This document shows, in pieces, positions 9,104 through 22,684 of a stretch of 64,000 bases of DNA. This stretch comes from Thermoflexus hugenholtzii. GTDB taxonomy: Bacteria; Chloroflexota; Anaerolineae; Thermoflexales; Thermoflexaceae. Where the stretch lies: NCBI RefSeq assembly GCF_018771565.1, contig NZ_CP076326.1, forward strand, positions 2,170,001-2,234,000, in the 5' to 3' direction. The position numbers and the translations under genes were made by a program. Within the stretch, counting starts at the first letter, position 1, and each line of letters begins with the position of its first letter. The notes beneath the pieces are model-generated. The model ran no database searches. It saw nothing but the letters and a program-made list of their open reading frames with translations, and was not told where the DNA came from.

Positions 9104-9360
9104 ATAAAATGATCCCTTCGAACCCCTCTCTTCTCCCCCCATCCCCAACCATCCGCTTCCCTTTCGATCCGAAAAGATCCCTCCATAGGGATCTGATCCC
9201 ATGTTTCGGAAAAGGCTTCCGCGGACCCCCGTCGTCCCCACATCCGTGGAGAAGCCCGCACCCCTTGACAAACCGCACGATCGATGCTATATTTAGGGCG
9301 AACTGGATTTCCGAAGGGGGTTCTCTCTCCCTTCCCCCACTCACCCCCTGAAATCGCAGG
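9104..9360 (+). promoter_or_regulatory. CRISPR leader region
   Basis: Non-coding, locally less GC-rich stretch directly upstream of the first repeat. It contains a 7-bp-stem hairpin AGATCCC/GGGATCT (9175-9194), a third copy of CTTCCGCGGACC (9216-9227), the array promoter (9265-9293) and a pyrimidine-rich segment before the first repeat. Its position at the 5' end relative to the ATTGAAAC repeat end makes it the expected site of spacer integration. Confidence 0.75.
9265..9293 (+). promoter_or_regulatory. CRISPR array promoter
   Basis: TTGACA (9265-9270), 17 nt, TATATT (9288-9293): a near-consensus housekeeping-sigma promoter. Transcription would start near 9300, about 60 nt before the first repeat, and read through the array in the direction that gives crRNAs an AUUGAAAC 5' handle. 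Confidence 0.8.
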
Positions 9361-10135
9361 TCCTCAATCGAACCAGCGTGGGATTGAAACCGCAGCCTCT
9401 GTCGCCTGCGCGGCGGCCTCCTGCACCTTCCTCAATCGAACCAGCGTGGGATTGAAACACAGCGCGGGGATGGCGATGGATTCGTCGAGCAGCGATCCTC
9501 AATCGAACCAGCGTGGGATTGAAACCGAGATCATACGCCGGATGGCCCGGGCGCGGCGTCTGGGTCCTCAATCGAACCAGCGTGGGATTGAAACCCCTGG
9601 GCCGGGCGGCGCTGATTGTGATCTACCTCGCTCCTCAATCGAACCAGCGTGGGATTGAAACTCTGTCCCATCTCCCCCGCCCGCCGCGCCGCCGGCCCTC
9701 CTCAATCGAACCAGCGTGGGATTGAAACGTGGATGGAGGCGCTCTTGCAAAGGACAATCACCGACGATCCTCAATCGAACCAGCGTGGGATTGAAACCAT
9801 AATCTGCATCGCGGCACCTCCCTCACGATAGGGTCCTCAATCGAACCAGCGTGGGATTGAAACGAGCCAGAGTCCGTTCACCGGTTCCGCCTGGACGCCG
9901 TCCTCAATCGAACCAGCGTGGGATTGAAACGGTAGGTGATCTCAACCCGCCCTGGACGGACGACGAGTCCTCAATCGAACCAGCGTGGGATTGAAACCGC
10001 GGATTACCCCACCGCCTGCTCTTCCCGCTCGCGCTCCTCAATCGAACCAGCGTGGGATTGAAACATTGCCCACACGCGTGGTGCCGATGAATTGCCACAT
10101 CCTCAATCGAACCAGCGTGGGATTGAAACGGGGGC

Positions 10136-10165
10136 TTGTTTCGTTTGCGGTGGGCGTGATATAAT
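10136..10165 (+). promoter_or_regulatory. Promoter-like sequence inside a CRISPR spacer
   Basis: TTGTTT, 18 nt, TATAAT lie wholly within one spacer. It may be a captured phage promoter; if active it would start transcription inside the array. Confidence 0.4.
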
Positions 10166-13100
10166 CTCCTCAATCGAACCAGCGTGGGATTGAAACAATC
10201 GATAATGACGAGCGACACGTCGTTCTCCGCGACTCCTCAATCGAACCAGCGTGGGATTGAAACACGACGCCACTGCGGCCTTCGAGGCTGCAGTGGAGGT
10301 CCTCAATCGAACCAGCGTGGGATTGAAACGACTTATTCAGCACTCTGCTTCTCAACGAAGGAATTCTCCTCAATCGAACCAGCGTGGGATTGAAACGTCG
10401 TGTCGTTGACCGCGATGTCGTCAAACCATGCGCTCCTCAATCGAACCAGCGTGGGATTGAAACTACGGTTCAGGGGAGAGCAGATGGCGCATTGCGGATT
10501 CCTCAATCGAACCAGCGTGGGATTGAAACGCTCTTCCCGCTCGCGCACGTGGCGATAGATGAGCGTCCTCAATCGAACCAGCGTGGGATTGAAACGAAAG
10601 AGCGGGAGCTCAAGGAGAGAGAAGTCAAAGCGGTCCTCAATCGAACCAGCGTGGGATTGAAACCGCTGTCGGATGAGGTGAACGAGATCGTGGACAGCGC
10701 TCCTCAATCGAACCAGCGTGGGATTGAAACGGCAAAACAACTGGTTTGGCATTCGGGACGTGGTGAATCCTCAATCGAACCAGCGTGGGATTGAAACGCG
10801 TTCACTGATGCGCAGAGTCTGCTCGGTCTGGACACTCCTCAATCGAACCAGCGTGGGATTGAAACTGACCCTGGTCGTGGAGTGGGAGGCTGATACCAAC
10901 GTCCTCAATCGAACCAGCGTGGGATTGAAACGGATTGTGGGCTGGTGCCGGGAGCGCGGGGTGCCGGTTCCTCAATCGAACCAGCGTGGGATTGAAACAG
11001 CGAATCACGGCCTGGGAGAGCCGCTGGACATCCGGTCCTCAATCGAACCAGCGTGGGATTGAAACCACGAACAAGATAGATGCCGCCCGCCCAGAACAGG
11101 ATCCTCAATCGAACCAGCGTGGGATTGAAACCTTCGAAGGATAGGATCCCCAGTCGATACATTCGGCGCCTCAATCGAACCAGCGTGGGATTGAAACCTC
11201 CCAGGCCCTAAAGAGCCTTTGCCACCAAGGAATTCCTCAATCGAACCAGCGTGGGATTGAAACTTCATCGCCGACGAGAAGAGATCCCTGGCCGGAATGC
11301 TCCTCAATCGAACCAGCGTGGGATTGAAACGCCATTTCGCGCCTCCTTAGGTAGGTTTCCCGCCAGTCCTCAATCGAACCAGCGTGGGATTGAAACTTCC
11401 GGTCGTGTAGAGCTCGATGTGCCCCGCCGGGACTCTCCTCAATCGAACCAGCGTGGGATTGAAACGGCGCTCCTGTCTGTGGTTCTCAACCTTCTAAACC
11501 AGTCCTCAATCGAACCAGCGTGGGATTGAAACTGGTCCAGTTTCCCCAACCGTATGTCCTGGCGTCAAATCCTCAATCGAACCAGCGTGGGATTGAAACG
11601 GCTTTCTTCTCACTGATCTGCTGCAGCGCGCCAGGAATCCTCAATCGAACCAGCGTGGGATTGAAACCGACTTCCCAGCCCTCCCCTACGACGTATTCCA
11701 GCGCGTCCTCAATCGAACCAGCGTGGGATTGAAACCTGGCTGATGGACTGGGCCAGGCGGTTTGGCATCCCGTCCTCAATCGAACCAGCGTGGGATTGAA
11801 ACTGCACAGCAGCTGCTTTGCCAACCGGACCGCCTCCCGTCCTCAATCGAACCAGCGTGGGATTGAAACGTCCGAGTCCAATTCCTCCATCCTGGCTGTG
11901 GGAGGCTCCTCAATCGAACCAGCGTGGGATTGAAACTTAGGCCCCTACTTACTACGCCCTTATTATAGCGCCCTCCTCAATCGAACCAGCGTGGGATTGA
12001 AACCGATCACGGGCTTGTGCTGGGCAATGTAGGGCGCCACCTCAATCGAACCAGCGTGGGATTGAAACCTCCCAGATGGTGATGGACAAGCTGTATGAGC
12101 TGGCTCCTCAATCGAACCAGCGTGGGATTGAAACGGGCCATCTCATCCTTGGGCGAGAGGACGAGGAAGCGTCCTCAATCGAACCAGCGTGGGATTGAAA
12201 CCCCTTCTCGGGCTGGCGGGAAAAACTTGCTCGGGAATCCTCAATCGAACCAGCGTGGGATTGAAACAACGGTCGTTAGTTAGGTTTTTGGCCCAGGCCA
12301 AACGTTCCTCAATCGAACCAGCGTGGGATTGAAACTGTCGTGCACTACCGTTTCCCGGCCAGCCCCTGGTGGTCCTCAATCGAACCAGCGTGGGATTGAA
12401 ACTCGGACTTGGAAATTGGCCACTTGTTCCTCCGCAGCTCCTCAATCGAACCAGCGTGGGATTGAAACTGCTTTCTTGAGCAGCCCCCGAGCCAGCCGGA
12501 TGGCCTCCTCAATCGAACCAGCGTGGGATTGAAACGGTGTGGGCGGCTGGCCTGGCAGATTGGGCCAATCCTCCTCAATCGAACCAGCGTGGGATTGAAA
12601 CTATGACGCAACACGTCATATGGCTAAATCTCGAACATCCTCAATCGAACCAGCGTGGGATTGAAACTGCATCTCGCAGCGAACAGAATAGCACGTGAAC
12701 CACCTCCTCAATCGAACCAGCGTGGGATTGAAACTCCCGGCAGCAGCATAAGGCTTCCCGGCCAGATGGAGTCCTCAATCGAACCAGCGTGGGATTGAAA
12801 CGCGCGATCGCGTGGAGGACATCGGAGACTACATGCAGTCCTCAATCGAACCAGCGTGGGATTGAAACCAACCTCAACGAGTCGATACCCGTGGGGGACC
12901 TCAACAATCCTCAATCGAACCAGCGTGGGATTGAAACTCCACAAACCAACGAAGCGCACACCAACCAGGTGCAATCCTCAATCGAACCAGCGTGGGATTG
13001 AAACGCAGCTGCTCACGCAGCTGCTGCCGCTGGCTGTTCAATCCTCAATCGAACCAGCGTGGGATTGAAACATTGCGGAGCCGCTGCTGGCCGCCCGCCA

Positions 13101-16100
13101 GTGTGATAATCCTCAATCGAACCAGCGTGGGATTGAAACATAAACCGGGGAATCGGGGGGCTCCTCGCCTAAGCTGTCCTCAATCGAACCAGCGTGGGAT
13201 TGAAACTTGGGCTTGGAAGCTTGCGTAGGAGGTGAGTCGTGATCCTCAATCGAACCAGCGTGGGATTGAAACGAAAACGCCAACCACCCAATCGCAGTCG
13301 CCTTCCGCGATCCTCAATCGAACCAGCGTGGGATTGAAACTGGGGGAATGGCGGGCAAACCGGGGATCGAAGCGGATCCTCAATCGAACCAGCGTGGGAT
13401 TGAAACGGTGGTGGACAACCTCAAATACATCGCGGACAAGGTTCCTCAATCGAACCAGCGTGGGATTGAAACCGTTCCTCCGGAAGGTGGAATGTTACTT
13501 GAAGCGACTCCTCAATCGAACCAGCGTGGGATTGAAACAGGGTTTGTGTGGGTTGAGAGGGTTTGGAATCGGCGCTCCTCAATCGAACCAGCGTGGGATT
13601 GAAACTCTCGCTGGCGATTGACCTGGGCTGGCGGGATGGGCTCCTCAATCGAACCAGCGTGGGATTGAAACTTGAGGGGCCGGCGGGGTGATCCCCTGCC
13701 TGTCCTCTCCTCAATCGAACCAGCGTGGGATTGAAACGCGTCGGGGTGGACTGAGGGCTGATTGGTTGTCCGTTCCTCAATCGAACCAGCGTGGGATTGA
13801 AACGTAGGGCTGTGACGCATGGCGGCGCTTCGGTGGGCGGTCCTCAATCGAACCAGCGTGGGATTGAAACCTCTTTGTCATGAGCGAGGCGGATCACTTC
13901 TTCATCTTCCTCAATCGAACCAGCGTGGGATTGAAACGTGGGACTGGTGGCGCTGTTCCTGCTCACGCGAAAGCTCCTCAATCGAACCAGCGTGGGATTG
14001 AAACCTTCGGGGATGACGGAGAGGATCGTGGAACCTGACATCCTCAATCGAACCAGCGTGGGATTGAAACTTGTTTTGGGGGAAGGCATGAAGCGGATCC
14101 GGTTCATTCCTCAATCGAACCAGCGTGGGATTGAAACCCCAGTAGGGAACATCCGCAAACTCCACGGAGCCCTTTCCTCAATCGAACCAGCGTGGGATTG
14201 AAACCCCGCTTTCCGGGGCCACCGCGGAGCACATCCCCAGTCCTCAATCGAACCAGCGTGGGATTGAAACCTACCCGTCGCTCTTCCTCGCCCCGCAGGC
14301 CCCGGGAGCCTCAATCGAACCAGCGTGGGATTGAAACACGGAGGGTTAAAAAATGGCGCGGGAAACGAAAGTCGTCCTCAATCGAACCAGCGTGGGATTG
14401 AAACCGAGGTGCTGCGGTGGTGGAAGGCGCAGCACGGGATCGTCCTCAATCGAACCAGCGTGGGATTGAAACTCTTGAGATCCGGGGTTTCGGATTACAC
14501 GCTGTTGATTCCTCAATCGAACCAGCGTGGGATTGAAACCTCCGCATCCTCTGGGGACGCGGCAAACTTGCGGATCGTCCTCAATCGAACCAGCGTGGGA
14601 TTGAAACGGATGTGGCGGATGGCCTGGCCTTCGTGGCGCTGGATGTCCTCAATCGAACCAGCGTGGGATTGAAACAGTATGTGCGCTACGAGGGCGGCGT
14701 GCTGGACTTTCTCCTCAATCGAACCAGCGTGGGATTGAAACCCTGGAACCAGGGCTCATCCCGGTAGCTCATACGCCGTCCTCAATCGAACCAGCGTGGG
14801 ATTGAAACACCAGGTGGACCATGGGCGCAGAGGACACAATGGGGTCCTCAATCGAACCAGCGTGGGATTGAAACTCAGATCTGCAGCTGCGGCAGCCCGC
14901 ACCTGATTCATCCTCAATCGAACCAGCGTGGGATTGAAACCAGCTTGGCCGGGAGCGCCGATGGGATCACGCTGGGCTCCTCAATCGAACCAGCGTGGGA
15001 TTGAAACGCTGGAGGCCCAGCTGGAGCAGATCGGAAACGGACGGTCCTCAATCGAACCAGCGTGGGATTGAAACAGCGCCGCATGCGTTCCGGAGAGGGA
15101 CTCGATCAAAGTCCTCAATCGAACCAGCGTGGGATTGAAACGAACGTGATTCTCCTCCAGCCACTGCTGCCGACGGCTCCTCAATCGAACCAGCGTGGGA
15201 TTGAAACACTACATCCGCAAATTCTCAGATGCCCTGGGTCGCTGTCCTCAATCGAACCAGCGTGGGATTGAAACCGATGTGCGACTGGCTGGGATAGGTC
15301 CAGCCATTTACAATCCTCAATCGAACCAGCGTGGGATTGAAACGGAGTCGGGCGAGCCAGGGGAACTCTATTGTGCCCTTTCCTCAATCGAACCAGCGTG
15401 GGATTGAAACGTTGGCCAGGCGGGAAGGGAGGGGATTCGTGGAAATCTCCTCAATCGAACCAGCGTGGGATTGAAACCGGCAAAGGCGGATCCTGTCCAC
15501 CGTCCGGTCCACACTCCTCAATCGAACCAGCGTGGGATTGAAACCCGTTTGGCGTCAACACCGATCCGCTCGAGGAGATCGCTCCTCAATCGAACCAGCG
15601 TGGGATTGAAACAGCATCTTCGCGACATTTATGATGCCTTTGTGGAAGATCCTCAATCGAACCAGCGTGGGATTGAAACACGACATCTGGGAGACGCATC
15701 GCCCGCGCTCGTAGCGGTCCTCAATCGAACCAGCGTGGGATTGAAACAGGCGCAGCGGGCGTTTCGCCTGGCCACCCGGGAGCGTCCTCAATCGAACCAG
15801 CGTGGGATTGAAACCTGCTCCGGGCGAGTGGGGCTGTGGAAGAAGTCGTGGTCCTCAATCGAACCAGCGTGGGATTGAAACGAGGGACTTCGATATCGTC
15901 GTCTTCCGGATCGTTGAGTCCTCAATCGAACCAGCGTGGGATTGAAACGGCCAAACGGGGCCAGGCGAACGGATTTAGGCCCAATCCTCAATCGAACCAG
16001 CGTGGGATTGAAACCCACATACCCTCGTGTGGTGGCCATTATGAATTTCGATCCTCAATCGAACCAGCGTGGGATTGAAACTTAGACCATCCCGCGAGAA

Positions 16101-19100
16101 GCGGATGACCCACTCGTGGTCCTCAATCGAACCAGCGTGGGATTGAAACGACGGCTATCGACTCGTTGAGGTCGAAGCCTCGTGTGTCCTCAATCGAACC
16201 AGCGTGGGATTGAAACCTCAAGGAGAGCACCGGGGCAGTGGGCATGAGGGTGGTCCTCAATCGAACCAGCGTGGGATTGAAACCGGGCCGGGCGGGGCCG
16301 TCTCGCATCTCGAATACGTCCTCAATCGAACCAGCGTGGGATTGAAACGGGTGCGACAATCTACCTCCCGGTTGCCGGTGCGTCTTTCCTCAATCGAACC
16401 AGCGTGGGATTGAAACGGGGGACGCCGACGAGGACCTGGCGGGACAGCAGAATCCTCAATCGAACCAGCGTGGGATTGAAACGCAGGATCAGGATCAGCA
16501 CAATCACGGAGATCTGGAAGTCCTCAATCGAACCAGCGTGGGATTGAAACGGCCATATCAAAGCACCTCGATCACGGGCTTGTGCTGGTCCTCAATCGAA
16601 CCAGCGTGGGATTGAAACGGCACATCGTGGAACTGTTTGTCGACGGCGCGAACGGTCCTCAATCGAACCAGCGTGGGATTGAAACCCCATCCCAGCTCAT
16701 CCACCGAAGGTTTGCTTAAGGGTCCTCAATCGAACCAGCGTGGGATTGAAACGTTGGCGGAAAAGTATCGCTACCGGATCATCTCGAACTCCTCAATCGA
16801 ACCAGCGTGGGATTGAAACTACAGCGGCGCTTAGGTAACGGTCATGGGGGCACTTGTCCTCAATCGAACCAGCGTGGGATTGAAACCGGAACCCGCTCCC
16901 TGGAATGAGAGCGAAACCACCCTCCTCAATCGAACCAGCGTGGGATTGAAACCTGGTAAATCCAAAGCGGAAGCCCCACCAACTGCTCCATCCTCAATCG
17001 AACCAGCGTGGGATTGAAACGGGGGGCTGTCTGGGTCGGCTATGCGGTCTGGCTGATCTCCTCAATCGAACCAGCGTGGGATTGAAACAAAGCGCCCGAA
17101 GGACCGCCGAAGACCAGTTGTAAAGTCCTCAATCGAACCAGCGTGGGATTGAAACTAGGAACACGCGTCGTAGTGAAGACCATCGTGGGAAATCCTCAAT
17201 CGAACCAGCGTGGGATTGAAACTTGGGACGGGGACCTATTCGGTTAGCGTTCCATACCGTCCTCAATCGAACCAGCGTGGGATTGAAACCACCGACGTCG
17301 GCGTCGGGGATGGTTCTGCACAAACAATCCTCAATCGAACCAGCGTGGGATTGAAACAGTTAAACGAAGGGAAAATCGTAATCGCTGCGGAGGGTCCTCA
17401 ATCGAACCAGCGTGGGATTGAAACCTCCGTCCTCCCATAAGCAGGAGGGGGAATCCTGGGCAGTCCTCAATCGAACCAGCGTGGGATTGAAACTAAGGGA
17501 GGTGGTCGATGAAGGTAATCGGGCTCTTGATCCTCAATCGAACCAGCGTGGGATTGAAACGATGTTACCCCGCTTCATCCTTTGGCCCCTGGTCCGTCCT
17601 CAATCGAACCAGCGTGGGATTGAAACCAATAACTTTCAGATCGTTGCGGATGAGACGACAGCTCCTCAATCGAACCAGCGTGGGATTGAAACCCCCGCTC
17701 ACGATGAACGTCGGCAGGCCCGCATACTGTCCTCAATCGAACCAGCGTGGGATTGAAACGCCAAACTGCGACGCCGCTGGGAGAGCCTGAATCGGCTCCT
17801 CAATCGAACCAGCGTGGGATTGAAACCCTGCCAGTCCGGCAGGAACGCCGCGAGCGCATTGGCGATCCTCAATCGAACCAGCGTGGGATTGAAACCACCG
17901 AGACCGTCGGGATGTCCGGCGTGGACATCACCTCCTCAATCGAACCAGCGTGGGATTGAAACCACCGAGACCGTCGGGATGTCCGGCGTGGACATCACCT
18001 CCTCAATCGAACCAGCGTGGGATTGAAACTCGACGGCCTGGAACGAGATGGGCGCGATCCGTTTGGCCTCAATCGAACCAGCGTGGGATTGAAACCATCG
18101 TGGTCGTTGAAGTGGATGCTCGGCTCAAAAACTCCTCAATCGAACCAGCGTGGGATTGAAACTAAACGCTGTGCGGGGCGGGGAGGTTCTTGCCGTCCAT
18201 CCTCAATCGAACCAGCGTGGGATTGAAACGCTGGACTTTCTGATGGATCGTGCAGGTCTTCCAATTTCCTCAATCGAACCAGCGTGGGATTGAAACCAAT
18301 TTCCGACTCGGTCGGGTAGGTCCAGCCATTGACCTCAATCGAACCAGCGTGGGATTGAAACTGACGTTCGTCCTGGGAGGGATCTGGAAGACGGTGGCTC
18401 CTCAATCGAACCAGCGTGGGATTGAAACTGCTGAAGATGCTGAAGGCGATCAGGACCCTTCGCGGTCCTCAATCGAACCAGCGTGGGATTGAAACGATAT
18501 TGCCACTGCGCCAGCTCGGAGAGGTAAGCGCTGTCCTCAATCGAACCAGCGTGGGATTGAAACCGGTAGCACCGGACGCGCCCGCGCCAGCATCACGGCT
18601 CCTCAATCGAACCAGCGTGGGATTGAAACACGTGCCCTCCCTAAGCTCGCATTTGAGCTCGTTGTGTCCTCAATCGAACCAGCGTGGGATTGAAACATGC
18701 GTGATACCCGCCCCCATGCCAGGGGATGCGGGCGTCCTCAATCGAACCAGCGTGGGATTGAAACTTGTCGAGATTATCAAGGGCCTGGAGTGCCGGATCC
18801 TGTCCTCAATCGAACCAGCGTGGGATTGAAACATCAGCGCCCAGTACACCGCCGGCAGCGACACAAAGAATCCTCAATCGAACCAGCGTGGGATTGAAAC
18901 ATCAGCGCCCAGTACACCGCCGGCAGCGACACAAAGAATCCTCAATCGAACCAGCGTGGGATTGAAACCGTGATCCTGGTCCACAACCTTGGCGAGACGG
19001 AGATCTCCTCAATCGAACCAGCGTGGGATTGAAACTTCATCGACTACGGACTGGGGGACACGGTCACCGTGTTCCTCAATCGAACCAGCGTGGGATTGAA

Positions 19101-20439
19101 ACAGGAAGGCCCCAACCTCACGCCCGAGCAGAAGCGAAATCCTCAATCGAACCAGCGTGGGATTGAAACGGGGGCGCGATGAGCGAGCGGATGGCGTGCC
19201 TGATCGTCCTCAATCGAACCAGCGTGGGATTGAAACGGAGAACGCTTACGACGTCTCCTTCTATGCCCAGCTGTCCTCAATCGAACCAGCGTGGGATTGA
19301 AACGAATACCGCGGGCCTTCTTTTCGCTGACCTGGACAAGTCCTCAATCGAACCAGCGTGGGATTGAAACGCGACAGCACGCGCGCGATGGCCTCGAGGT
19401 CCCCGCGTCCTCAATCGAACCAGCGTGGGATTGAAACTTCATCAAGCACGGGGAGCTGGCGGAAAGGTGGGGTTCCTCAATCGAACCAGCGTGGGATTGA
19501 AACATTGTTCCGACAATGGAATACGAGGGGGAAGCAACGCTCCTCAATCGAACCAGCGTGGGATTGAAACTTCACCATTCAGGTTCATCGAGATAGCGGC
19601 TCAATCCTCCTCAATCGAACCAGCGTGGGATTGAAACAGGAAGTAGTCCAGGCCCTCCTATCTGCAATCGAGGTCCTCAATCGAACCAGCGTGGGATTGA
19701 AACAAATCATCCGGCCCCACAGCGGATCAAACCGCTCCTTCCTCAATCGAACCAGCGTGGGATTGAAACCGCCAAAGCCGGCCTTCTCGAACATCGAGGC
19801 CCTGGCTCCTCAATCGAACCAGCGTGGGATTGAAACTTAGCCGGATCACCCGGCCAGGTTCCATCTGCACAAATCCTCAATCGAACCAGCGTGGGATTGA
19901 AACTCCACCCGGACAACAACTTGCCCGAAAGCATTAAACATCCTCAATCGAACCAGCGTGGGATTGAAACCAGAATCAGGGGTATAATGGGGGGCGGAAA
20001 ACCTGGTCCTCAATCGAACCAGCGTGGGATTGAAACTTGGCGGGCTGCACCAGCCCGGCGCGCTGAGCAAGGTTCCTCAATCGAACCAGCGTGGGATTGA
20101 AACGATCTTTCGCCAGGCGCGCCGCTTCCGCGATGGCCTTCCTCAATCGAACCAGCGTGGGATTGAAACACACGTTCAAGAAGTTCATCCCCGGCCTGCA
20201 GGAGGTTCCTCAATCGAACCAGCGTGGGATTGAAACCAGTCTGCAGGTGGAGATCGCTTAATTCGCTCAATGATCCTCAATCGAACCAGCGTGGGATTGA
20301 AACCTTCAGGATGTAGTGGGCCCGCTGGCGGGAGACGCCGTCCTCAATCGAACCAGCGTGGGATTGAAACCTTTCCTCCAGAAGGCAGTTCGGTATTTGA
20401 GGTCACAATCCTCAATCGAACCAGCGTGGGATTGAAACA

Positions 20440-20469
20440 TTGACAAGCAATTGCGAATTGCGCTACAAT
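20440..20469 (+). promoter_or_regulatory. Promoter-like sequence inside a second CRISPR spacer
   Basis: TTGACA, 18 nt, TACAAT inside one spacer, in the same direction as the array. It has a consensus -35 and a five-of-six -10, so it is a stronger candidate than most chance matches in DNA this rich in GC. Confidence 0.45.
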
Positions 20470-22308
20470 GGAATTGTCCTCAATCGAACCAGCGTGGGAT
20501 TGAAACTCCGGCAGATCGCCCTGGGGGGCTTCCTCTGGATGGCTCCTCAATCGAACCAGCGTGGGATTGAAACCGTAAAACGTGGCGGCGCTGGCGTCGT
20601 TATCCAGCATTCCTCAATCGAACCAGCGTGGGATTGAAACCTTCTCGTAGGCGACGAAGATGGCCACAGCGAAGGCCTCCTCAATCGAACCAGCGTGGGA
20701 TTGAAACTTGTTAGCGGACAACACCACCCCGCTCTGGCTCCACTCCTCAATCGAACCAGCGTGGGATTGAAACACGGCCCGGAGGGCTGGCGCGTGGTGG
20801 GCAAGCAGTTCCTCAATCGAACCAGCGTGGGATTGAAACTGAGTTTCGTTTCCTTTATCCATATTACGACTATCCATCCTCAATCGAACCAGCGTGGGAT
20901 TGAAACCAATCACGCCCGGCAGGGCGTCCCAGGGGACCTCCCGGTCCTCAATCGAACCAGCGTGGGATTGAAACGTGCGGCATCGACGACGAGCGGATCG
21001 TCGTTGATCATCCTCAATCGAACCAGCGTGGGATTGAAACGGTGATGGAGGAGCTGGCCAAGAACGGTCTCACGGCCTCCTCAATCGAACCAGCGTGGGA
21101 TTGAAACCAGCAAGGGGGGATCAAAAATGCGTGGGAAGCGGATCTCCTCAATCGAACCAGCGTGGGATTGAAACCTGAGACGGGAAAAGCGGGAGGATGG
21201 TTTCCCGCAGTCCTCAATCGAACCAGCGTGGGATTGAAACAAAACGCGATCGAGCGGGCTTACGCTAAAGGCAAGATTCCTCAATCGAACCAGCGTGGGA
21301 TTGAAACAGGCGAAAGCGATCGCGCTAAATTACGTCGTTACTTCTCCTCAATCGAACCAGCGTGGGATTGAAACACAACAGGAGGTGCGGCATGACGCTG
21401 GCGGATTTCTTCCTCAATCGAACCAGCGTGGGATTGAAACGATCGCCGCCCGCGGAAGAGCCCTTCAGCACCACCTTCCTCAATCGAACCAGCGTGGGAT
21501 TGAAACCGTCGTGCTGATCGCGCCGGCGATCGCGCGATAGGTCTCCTCAATCGAACCAGCGTGGGATTGAAACGCTACATCGGTTCATCGTTTCCTTTCT
21601 GAAGGCCTTTCCTCAATCGAACCAGCGTGGGATTGAAACGGAAGACCGCCAACCAGCCGCGGATCCTGAGCCCAAGTCCTCAATCGAACCAGCGTGGGAT
21701 TGAAACAGTACTCCCCGATACGCCGATTCCATACTCGTTCTATCCTCAATCGAACCAGCGTGGGATTGAAACCGGGAATGGGGCATCTTCGGGGGCGATG
21801 CCGAACTTCGTCCTCAATCGAACCAGCGTGGGATTGAAACCAAGCCCCGCCGACGGAGGTCTCGCTCTTTGTAAAGGGTCCTCAATCGAACCAGCGTGGG
21901 ATTGAAACGCCTTCTTTCGCTTCATCGCGATTCACCTCCTTTCCGTCCTCAATCGAACCAGCGTGGGATTGAAACGTCAAGGACCTCAAGGCCCATCTCC
22001 GCGCGCTGGAGTCCTCAATCGAACCAGCGTGGGATTGAAACCGTCGTCGTTTTCTGCGTCGAGGAGCAAATAGAGCGGTCCTCAATCGAACCAGCGTGGG
22101 ATTGAAACGCGAGTCCATCTCGCGCACGAACGCGTCCAGATTCTCTCCTCAATCGAACCAGCGTGGGATTGAAACCGAGATCCTGACGCGCCTGGAACGC
22201 ATAGAAGACAAGTCCTCAATCGAACCAGCGTGGGATTGAAACTTTTGATCCCCTCCCTTTCTGGATTCTGGCAATTGATCCTCAATCGAACCAGCGTGGG
22301 ATTGAAAC

Positions 22309-22684
22309 CTTCGATTTGATCGTTCTCCTGGCGTGCACGGATAAGGTTCCTCAATCGAACCAGCGTGGGATTGAAACGCTACTGACGTCCTGGGCGTTCA
22401 GATTCCAGACGTCATCCTCAATCGAACCAGCGTGGGATTGAAACGCGGCTGGTCGGGCTCTATGAGGCGCGCAATGGAGAGTCCTCAATCGAACCAGCGT
22501 GGGATTGAAACCTTCGATTTGATCGTTCTCCTGGCGTGCACGGATAAGGTTCCTCAATCGAACCAGCGTGGGATTGAAACGCTACTGACGTCCTGGGCGT
22601 TCAGATTCCAGACGTCATCCTCAATCGAACCAGCGTGGGATTGAAACGCGGCTGGTCGGGCTCTATGAGGCGCGCAATGGAGAG
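22309..22684 (+). repeat. Tandem duplication of three spacers within the array
   Basis: The spacers starting CTTCGATTTG, GCTACTGACG and GCGGCTGGTC occur in the same order at 22309 and again from 22512, so three spacer-repeat units were duplicated in tandem, presumably by recombination between repeats. Single-spacer tandem duplications are also present at about 17896/17962 and 18831/18900. Confidence 0.95.
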
